Positions 58,494-64,000 of a DNA stretch of 64,000 nt are shown here, piece after piece; position 1 is the first letter of the stretch; every line of letters begins with the position of its first letter. This DNA comes from Pseudonocardia acidicola (lineage in GTDB: Bacteria > Actinomycetota > Actinomycetes > Mycobacteriales > Pseudonocardiaceae). The stretch covers positions 62,001 through 126,000 of the forward strand of contig NZ_JAAXLA010000008.1 in NCBI RefSeq assembly GCF_012911935.1, read 5' to 3'. Under the pieces are notes generated by a model, which was not told where the DNA came from, searched no databases, and saw nothing but the letters and a program-made list of their open reading frames with translations. The position numbers and the translations under genes were made by a program.

Positions 58494-60017
58494 ATGACCG
58501 TCACCGACGTCCCGGAGACGAGTGGGACCACCACGTTCGACTCGCTGAACCCCGCGACCGGCGAGGTCGTCAGCACCCACCCGGTGCACGGCCCGGACGA
58601 GGTGCGGGCGGCCGTCGCCCGCGCCCGCGAGGCGGCCGCGTTCTGGTCGTCGCTGTCGTTCGCCCAACGCGCCGAGCGGCTCCGCGCCTGGGGCGGGGTG
58701 ATCACCCGCCGGCTCCCGCAGCTGTGCGAGGTGGTGCACGCCGAGATGGGCAAGCCGCACGCCGACGCGCAACTGGAGATCGTGCTCGCGATCGACCACA
58801 TCACGTGGGCCGCCAAGAACGCGGCGAAGGTCCTCGGCCCGCGCCGGGTCTCGCCCGGGCTGCTCATGGCCAACCACGCCGCGACCGTCGAGTACGCGCC
58901 GCTGGGCGTCGTCGGGGTGATCGGACCGTGGAACTACCCGGTGTTCACGCCCATGGGCTCGATCGCCTACGCGCTCGCGGCCGGCAACACCGTCGTGTTC
59001 AAGCCCAGCGAGCACAGCCCCGGCGTGGGCACCTGGCTGGCGGACACCTTCGCCCAGGTCGTACCCGAAGCGCCGGTGCTGCAGGTTGTCACCGGGTTCG
59101 GCCCGACCGGCGAGGCGCTGTGCCGGGCCGGCGTCGACAAGATCGCGTTCACCGGATCGGCGAAGACCGGGACGCACGTCATGCGCGCCTGCTCGGACAC
59201 CCTGACCCCGGTCATCATCGAGGGCGGCGGCAAGGACGCGTTGCTCGTCGACGCCGACGCCGACATCGCGGCCGCGGCCGACGCGGCGGTCTGGGGCGGC
59301 ATGTCCAACGCCGGCCAGACCTGCATCGGCGTGGAGCGGGTGTACGTGCACGAGCGGGTCTACGACGCCTTCCTCGCCGAGGTCACCAAGCGGGCGCAGG
59401 CGGTCCGCGCCGGCGCCGACCGCGGCGCGAAGATCGGGCCGATCACGATGCCCTCGCAGCTCGACGTCATCCGCCGGCACGTCGAGGACGCGCTGGCCCG
59501 CGGCGGCCGGGCCGTCGTCGGCGGGGCGGACGCGGTCGGTGAGCGGTTCGTGCAGCCGACCGTGCTGGTCGACGTGCCGGAGGACTCCGTCGCGGTCACC
59601 GAGGAGACCTTCGGCCCGACGCTGACCATCGCCAAAGTGCCGGACATGGACGAGGCCGTGCGCCGCACGAACGCCACGAGCTACGGGCTCGGCGCGACCG
59701 TGTTCTCGCGCAGCCGCGGTCTCGAGCTGGCCCGCCGGATCCGCTCCGGGATGGCGTCGGTGAACTCGGTGATCTCCTTCGCCGCCGTCCCGTCGCTGCC
59801 GTTCGGCGGGATCGGGCAGTCCGGGTTCGGGCGCATCCACGGCCCCGACGGGCTCAAGGAGTTCACCGCGGCCAAGGCGATCGCGCGCAAGCGCTTCTCC
59901 ATCCCGCTGAACCTGACCACGTTCTCCCGGCCCGCCGCCGCCGACAAGGCGATGGCCACGCTGGCCACGCTGCTCTACGGCAGCGGCGGCAAGCTTCCCC
60001 GCCGCTCCCGGCGCTGA
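58494..60017 (+). CDS. Aldehyde dehydrogenase
   Basis: 507 residues. N-terminal Rossmann fold, GPWNYPVF, VVFKPSEHSPG, catalytic Glu in VIIEGGGKDALL, catalytic Cys in SNAGQTCIGVERV, and ETFGPTLTIAKV; the end AVPSLPFGGIGQSGFGRIHG is typical. NAD(P)+-dependent oxidation of an aldehyde to acid. ATG 58494 has GGAGG 7 bases upstream. It is the last gene before a hairpin and completes the BVMO pathway. Which aldehyde is not certain. Confidence 0.9.
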   Translation: MTVTDVPETSGTTTFDSLNPATGEVVSTHPVHGPDEVRAAVARAREAAAFWSSLSFAQRAERLRAWGGVITRRLPQLCEVVHAEMGKPHADAQLEIVLAIDHITWAAKNAAKVLGPRRVSPGLLMANHAATVEYAPLGVVGVIGPWNYPVFTPMGSIAYALAAGNTVVFKPSEHSPGVGTWLADTFAQVVPEAPVLQVVTGFGPTGEALCRAGVDKIAFTGSAKTGTHVMRACSDTLTPVIIEGGGKDALLVDADADIAAAADAAVWGGMSNAGQTCIGVERVYVHERVYDAFLAEVTKRAQAVRAGADRGAKIGPITMPSQLDVIRRHVEDALARGGRAVVGGADAVGERFVQPTVLVDVPEDSVAVTEETFGPTLTIAKVPDMDEAVRRTNATSYGLGATVFSRSRGLELARRIRSGMASVNSVISFAAVPSLPFGGIGQSGFGRIHGPDGLKEFTAAKAIARKRFSIPLNLTTFSRPAAADKAMATLATLLYGSGGKLPRRSRR

Positions 60018-60025
60018 ACCGCGAA

Positions 60026-60058
60026 CCGGTCCCGGCCGTGCTTGACAGCCGGGACCGG
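60026..60058 (+). terminator. Terminator hairpin of the BVMO operon
   Basis: CCGGTCCCGGC (60026-60036) and GCCGGGACCGG (60048-60058) form a perfect 11-bp stem with an 11-base loop, 9 bases after the aldehyde dehydrogenase stop and 20 before the LysR start. Confidence 0.7.
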
Positions 60059-60078
60059 CACTCCGCGATCATGCCGCG

Positions 60079-60972
60079 GTGACCACCAACGCCCGGCTGC
60101 GCGCCCTGGTCGGCCTGGCCGACACCGGCTCTGTGCGTGCCGCCGCACAACGGCTCGTCGTCACCGAGTCGTCGGTGTCCTCGGCGATCAGCGCGCTGGC
60201 GGCCGAGGTCGGGGTCCCGCTCGTCGACCGGGACGGGCGCGGCGTGCGGCTCACACCCGCGGGCGCGCGCTACGCCGAGTACGCCCGGCGCATCCTCGGG
60301 CTGCACGCCGAGGCGATCGCGGCGGCCCGCGGCGAGGCCGACCCGGAGCACGGCACGGTCCGGCTCGCCGCGGTCACCACGGCCGGCGAGCACGTGCTGC
60401 CGGCGCTGCTGGCGTCGTTCCGGGCCGAGCACCCGGACGTCGCGCTCGGGCTGGAGGTCGCCCCTCGCGACGCCGTGTGGCCGATGCTGGCCCGGCACGA
60501 GGTCGATCTCGTGGTGGCCGGGCGCCCGCCCGACCGGTTCGACGCCGTGGTGCGCGCGGTCAGCCCCAACACCCTGGTGGTCGTCGGCCCGCCGGCGGCC
60601 GCCACCGGGTTCGATCCCGGCGCGGCGACGTGGCTGCTGCGCGAGCCGGAGTCGGGGGTGCGAGCCACCATGGAGGCGCTGTGGTCATCGCTGGACCTCG
60701 ACCCGCCGCGGATGACCCTGGGGTCGCACGGAGCCGTCGTCGCTGCGGCGATGGCCGGGCTCGGCGTCACGCTCGTCTCCCGGCAGGCCGTCGAGGCCGC
60801 GCTGGCGGCGGGCACGCTCGTCGAACTGCCCACGCCGGGGACCCCGCTGCAGCGGCCCTGGCACGCGGTGACCCACTCCCCCGCCACCGCGAGCACCGAA
60901 CTGCTGATCGCCCACCTCCTCGCGCATCCCGAGCTGGGCTGGCGCCGCCCGCCGAGTGCCACACGGCGGTAG
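60079..60972 (+). CDS. LysR-family regulator
   Basis: 297 residues. N-terminal winged helix: LRALVGLADTGSVRAAAQRLVVTESSVSSAISALAAEVGVPLVDRDGRGVRLTPAG. The rest is a periplasmic-binding-like effector domain (VTTAGEHVLPALLASFRAEHPDVALGLEV...). The start is GTG 60079, without a clear ribosome site. The last codons and the stop fall inside a REP-like palindrome (PSATRR then TAG). It reads in the same direction as the BVMO operon but is separated by a hairpin. Target unknown. Confidence 0.85.
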   Translation: MTTNARLRALVGLADTGSVRAAAQRLVVTESSVSSAISALAAEVGVPLVDRDGRGVRLTPAGARYAEYARRILGLHAEAIAAARGEADPEHGTVRLAAVTTAGEHVLPALLASFRAEHPDVALGLEVAPRDAVWPMLARHEVDLVVAGRPPDRFDAVVRAVSPNTLVVVGPPAAATGFDPGAATWLLREPESGVRATMEALWSSLDLDPPRMTLGSHGAVVAAAMAGLGVTLVSRQAVEAALAAGTLVELPTPGTPLQRPWHAVTHSPATASTELLIAHLLAHPELGWRRPPSATRR

Positions 60973-61009
60973 TTCGATCATGGCCTGAGTGCCGTGGTGT
61001 GGCACTCGG
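60952..61009. repeat. REP-like palindrome A
   Basis: Arms CCGAGTGCCACAC (60952-60964) and GTGTGGCACTCGG (60997-61009) pair perfectly around a 32-base loop. The element spans the LysR stop codon and lies between LysR and the DUF559 gene. Its right 43 bases (60967-61009) reappear inverted at 61932-61974 with about 35 identities. It may act as a terminator. Confidence 0.7.
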
Positions 61010-61064
61010 TGAGTAGTTCGGCCGATCGGCCTCGGGATCGGACCGCGTCGATCATGCTGGCCGG

Positions 61065-61952
61065 GTGCTGGGGGGACCGTTCCGCGGGTCGGTGGCGATC
61101 GGCTGCGGGCTGGTCACGGCCGGTGCGTTGCGCGGGCCCCGCTACCGGAGGCTGTTCCCCGACGTCTACCTGGCGGCGGAGATCGAGCCGACACTCGCCG
61201 TCCGGTCGCAGGCCGGCTATCTGCTCGTCGCGCACCGCGGCGGCGCCCTCGCCGGGTACTCCGCCGCCGCGCTGCTCGGTGCGGAGTGCGCTCCGGGAAA
61301 CGCGCCCGCCGAGGTCGTCGTACCGGCAGGGGCGCTCCGGGCGCGGCCGGGCCTGCTCGTGCGACGCGAGCGCCTCGACCCTGCCGACGTGCTCATGGCG
61401 GCGGGCTGCCGGGTGACCTCCCCGCAGCGCACCGCGTGGGATCTCGCGCGTCGGCTGGAGCTGACCGAGGCGGTCGTCGCCGTCGACACGCTGGCCCGCG
61501 GACGGTTCGCGCCGACCGATCTGCTCGCCCGGCGCAGCCGCGAACCGGGCGCCCGCAACTGCCGGGCGGTCGAACGCGTCGTGGAGCTGGCCGACCCACG
61601 TGCCGAGTCGCCGATGGAGACCAGGCTGCGGCTGATCCTGGTGCTGGGTGGCCTCCCGGTCCCCGAGGTGCAGTACCGCGTCCGCGACGAACATGATTTC
61701 GTCATCGCCCGGGTGGATCTGGCCTACCCGGAGGCCCGCCTGGCCATCGAATACGACGGCGCGACCCACTTCACCCGCGAACGCTCCAAGCGCGACCGCC
61801 GCCGGGACGCGGTGCTCGCCGACCTGGGCTGGGACACCCTCCGCTTCGTCGACGACGACGTCCTCTGGAGCAGGCCGCAGACCGTGCACACGACCGCCCG
61901 GCGCCGCGCAGCACGGCTCCGCGCCGTAGCGCCGAGTGCCACACCACGGTAG
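61065..61952 (+). CDS. DUF559 domain protein (Vsr-like endonuclease fold)
   Basis: 295 residues. The N-terminal 170 residues form an HTH-like/ABI-type helical region with SQAGYLLVAHRGGALAGYSAAALLG and TSPQRTAWDLARRLEL. The C-terminal DUF559 has the PD-(D/E)xK-like pattern ESPMETRLRLILVLGGLPVPEVQY...VDLAYPEARLAIEYDGATHFTRERSKRDRRRDAVLADLGWDTLRF. Actinobacteria carry many copies of this protein, often as orphans; function is not settled. Its C-terminus (PSATPR then TAG) lies inside palindrome B. Confidence 0.85.
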   Translation: MLGGPFRGSVAIGCGLVTAGALRGPRYRRLFPDVYLAAEIEPTLAVRSQAGYLLVAHRGGALAGYSAAALLGAECAPGNAPAEVVVPAGALRARPGLLVRRERLDPADVLMAAGCRVTSPQRTAWDLARRLELTEAVVAVDTLARGRFAPTDLLARRSREPGARNCRAVERVVELADPRAESPMETRLRLILVLGGLPVPEVQYRVRDEHDFVIARVDLAYPEARLAIEYDGATHFTRERSKRDRRRDAVLADLGWDTLRFVDDDVLWSRPQTVHTTARRRAARLRAVAPSATPR

Positions 61953-61989
61953 GCACACCATGATCGAACTACCGTGGCGTGGCGCTCAG
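61932..61989. repeat. REP-like palindrome B
   Basis: CCGAGTGCCACACCACGGTAG (61932-61952) pairs imperfectly with CTACCGTGGCGTGGCGCTCAG (61969-61989). Bases 61932-61974 are the inverted copy of the block at 60967-61009. It contains the stop of DUF559 and the stop of the convergent dedA-like gene (61986-61988). It is a likely bidirectional terminator. Confidence 0.7.
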
Positions 61990-62624
61990 CGGGTGGCGCG
62001 CGAGCGGCGGGCCTTGAGCAGCTCCAGGGCCAACGGGATCAGGGACAGTACGACGATGAGCCCGATCACCGGCAGCAGGTACTGGTCGACCCCGGGGACG
62101 GTGGTGCCCAGGACGTAGCCGGCCAGCACCAGGCCGACCGTCCAGAGGACGCCGCCGACGACCTGCCACAGGGTGAACGCGCGGGCCGGGGTGTCCAGTG
62201 CCCCGGCGACCGGGTTGAGCACCGTGCGGACCACCGGGATGAACCGGGCCAGCACGATGGCCCGACCGTGGCCGTAGCGGGCGAACAGCTCCCGGGACCG
62301 GGCCATCGCCTCGCGCACCCGCGGCCGGGCCGACCGGCTCTCCAGCGCCGCGCCGGCGCGGCGCCCGATCAGGTAGCCCACCTGCGCCCCGAGCAGCGCC
62401 CCGGCCACCGCCGCGACCAGCACCCAGGGCAGCGACAGCGTGACCTTACCGGTGGCCGCGGCCGAGCTGAGCAGACCCGCGGTGAACAGCAGCGAGTCGC
62501 CGGGCAGGAAGAAGCCGACCAGCAGCCCGGTCTCGGCGAACAGCACCGCGAAGATGCCGAACGTACCGAACGCCGTGATCAACGACGTCGGATCCAGTGG
62601 GTTGAGCGCGAGGGTGGAGGTCAT
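61986..62624 (-). CDS. DedA family membrane protein
   Basis: 212 residues. The family motifs are FAETGLLVGFFLPGDSLLFTAGLL near the start, and RYGHGRAIVLARFIPVVRTVLNPVAGALDTPARAFTLWQVVGGVLW (the FxRxxPxxR region), with further C-terminal helices. DedA proteins are lipid scramblases or transport-related proteins with wide roles in membrane homeostasis. ATG 62624 is the start. The 202 bases upstream hold nothing definite. Confidence 0.88.
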   Translation of the reverse strand: MTSTLALNPLDPTSLITAFGTFGIFAVLFAETGLLVGFFLPGDSLLFTAGLLSSAAATGKVTLSLPWVLVAAVAGALLGAQVGYLIGRRAGAALESRSARPRVREAMARSRELFARYGHGRAIVLARFIPVVRTVLNPVAGALDTPARAFTLWQVVGGVLWTVGLVLAGYVLGTTVPGVDQYLLPVIGLIVVLSLIPLALELLKARRSRATR

Positions 62625-62826
62625 GGCGCCGACGCTAGGAGGGGGCCGGTACCCGAATCCCTATCGGCGGGTAAGCCGCCGGATAACGCCGGAAATGCGC
62701 GCGACGGGAGCGGGTTGCCTGTGCTGCGACGGCTCGCTGCCGACGCACCGGACCCATGCTGTGGTACTGACCGGCCCTTGTCGGACGGGGCTTTCCGGCG
62801 TAGCACCCACTCCCGGCGCGGCAATC

Positions 62827-63454
62827 ATGATCGGTGAGGCCACGGTGACCGGCCAGGAGCTGAACAGGGTGCTCGCCCGCTCGGAGCAAGACCGCACTGT
62901 GAACGTCACCGCCATCCACAAGCATCTACAGGACGAGACTCCTCGGCTGTGGTGGATCCACTACGCCGGTTACGGCGACCGGTCGCCGTCGCCCGCACCA
63001 TGCATGCCGCGTTCGCCCTCACCGGCATGCCCCTGACCGAACCCGCGGAGACCGCGGCTCCCGTGGCGCTCGACACCGCCGCCCTGGATCGCATCATCGG
63101 CGTCAACGGCGAGGACGAGCACGGCGTGTACACGTTCCACGTCCCTGTCGCCCAGCACATCACCGACACCCGTGCCCACCTCGCACTGCCACCGATGATG
63201 GAAGCCTCCACCTCGCTGATGTTGCAGCCGCTGGGTGGGGCCGAGCGGCCATCAACGGCGATGTCGCGATGACCGCCGATCAGGTCAACCCGGTGATCCG
63301 AGCCCTACAGGCGCACGGCATCACGATCATCTCGCTGCCCAACCACATGCTGTATGAGTCTCCGCGGCTGTTCTCCATGCACTTCTGGGACACCGGAGCA
63401 GCCACCATCCTCATCCAGGGGCTGCGCGCCGCGCTGGACGCCACCACGCACTGA
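62827..63454 (+). pseudogene. LppY/LpqO (DUF1259) gene, truncated and twice frameshifted
   Basis: Three frames carry consecutive parts of one DUF1259 protein. From 62827: VTGQELNRVLARSEQDRTVN then VTAIHKHLQDETPRLWWIHYAGYG. Near 62985 it shifts: VAVARTMHAAFALTGMPLTEPAETAAP...LDTAALDRIIGVNGEDEHGVYTFHVPVAQHITD to about 63240. A second shift gives INGDVAMTADQVNPVIRALQAHGITIISLPNHMLYESPRLFSMHFW to 63454. The N-terminal roughly 100 residues are absent. Clear pseudogene of the secreted LppY/LpqO family. Confidence 0.8.
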
Positions 63455-63610
63455 TATGTAGGCCGGCTTGTCAAGGGGCACGAGGAAGCGGTGCGGACTG
63501 TCAGCTGAACGGCGTAACTGCAGGTGAAGGGGTTGAGCAGTGGAGTTGGCCATCCGCCGCTGAGTGCTCAGTGGTGTCATTCGAGCCGGGTTCTCGGCAG
63601 ACTGCACGCC

Positions 63611-64000
63611 ATGACGGAGAGCCTTGCGTCGATGCGCCCGGCCATCGTCACGGTGGACGACGACCCGAGCGTGTCCCGCGCCGTCGCCCGGGACCTGCGG
63701 CGCCGCTACGGCTCCGACCACCGGATCGTCCGCGCCGAGTCGGGCGAGCAGGCCCTGGACGCGCTACGCGAGATGACCCTGCGCGGTGACCAGGTCGCGG
63801 TGATCCTGGCCGACTACCGGATGCCGGGGATGGACGGCATCGAGTTCCTCGAGCAGGCGATGGACCTGTTCCCGGCGGCCCGCCGGGTGCTGCTGACCGC
63901 CTACGCCGACACCGACGCCGCCATCAACGCGATCAACGTCGTGGACCTCGACCACTACCTGCTCAAACCGTGGGATCCGCCGGAGGAGAAGCTCTACCCG
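63611..64000 (+). CDS. Response regulator/thioredoxin-disulfide reductase fusion, 5' part
   Basis: The first 130 residues, cut by the window end. A receiver domain with VTVDDDPSVSRAVARDLRRRYG, phospho-acceptor Asp in ILADYRMPGMDGIEF, and LTAYADTDAAINAINVVDLDHYLLKPWDPPEEKLYP. The last phrase is typical of the actinobacterial fused response regulator/thioredoxin-disulfide reductase, in which an FAD-dependent reductase follows. That second half is expected beyond the window, not seen. ATG 63611 has GAG-rich sequence upstream without a clean site; a 156-base gap precedes it. Confidence 0.82.
   Translation, partial: MTESLASMRPAIVTVDDDPSVSRAVARDLRRRYGSDHRIVRAESGEQALDALREMTLRGDQVAVILADYRMPGMDGIEFLEQAMDLFPAARRVLLTAYADTDAAINAINVVDLDHYLLKPWDPPEEKLYP

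Overview
The window is very GC-rich, densely packed actinobacterial DNA with GTG starts, ATGA gene overlaps and GGAGG-type ribosome sites. Gene content (LAL-type LuxR, DUF2267/PRC proteins, toluene-type diiron monooxygenase, BphA4-type reductase, response regulator/thioredoxin reductase fusion) suggests a Pseudonocardiaceae member, perhaps Pseudonocardia. That placement is inference; there is no rRNA or tRNA gene to confirm it.

Layout. 1-15.7 kb: envelope and stress genes (end of an EmrB/QacA-type MFS exporter, AI-2E family permease, DUF2252, ClC channel, SHOCT protein, lipid-kinase-like protein, K+ channel, YihY, DUF7144, two DUF2267 proteins around a PRC-like protein, LAL regulator). 15.9-22.6 kb: a three-gene MukBEF/Mks/Wadjet-like SMC operon with ATGA overlaps and no recognisable JetD/MksG nuclease. 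22.7-32.5 kb: the main catabolic locus, an 11-gene minus-strand operon for a toluene-4-monooxygenase-like soluble diiron monooxygenase. Gene order is DJ-1-like, SnoaL, SnoaL, alpha, gamma, effector, beta, Rieske ferredoxin, FAD reductase, a ribosomal-protein-uL22-like protein and a DUF59 protein. It is preceded by an AraC regulator, and a direct-repeat operator candidate lies in the intergenic gap. 32.7-40 kb: aldo/keto reductase, rhodanese, a ferritin-like gene followed by two genes whose products both end in four tandem CxxH units, nicotinate phosphoribosyltransferase, hydrolase and small membrane proteins. 40-48.8 kb: dehydrogenases, quinone reductase, GMC oxidoreductase, flippase and SDR. 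48.8-53.5 kb: phosphoribulokinase plus ribulose-phosphate epimerase, a two-component system and MoaA. 53.5-60 kb: a TetR-controlled Baeyer-Villiger monooxygenase/esterase/GMC/aldehyde dehydrogenase operon, which reads as a ketone-to-ester-to-alcohol-to-acid route. 60-64 kb: LysR, a DUF559 gene bracketed by REP-like palindromes, DedA, a broken LppY/LpqO gene and the start of a response regulator/thioredoxin reductase fusion.

The window holds an unusual number of gene remnants: DUF1269 and nitrilase-like genes with the middle deleted, a PlsC C-terminal scrap, a phosphoribosyltransferase N-terminal scrap, and a twice-frameshifted LppY/LpqO gene. No CRISPR array, transposase, tRNA or rRNA was found. 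The most novel-looking items are the paired CxxH-tail proteins beside a ferritin, the uL22 paralogue inside the monooxygenase operon, the SMC operon lacking a nuclease, and the palindromes that supply stop codons to neighbouring genes.
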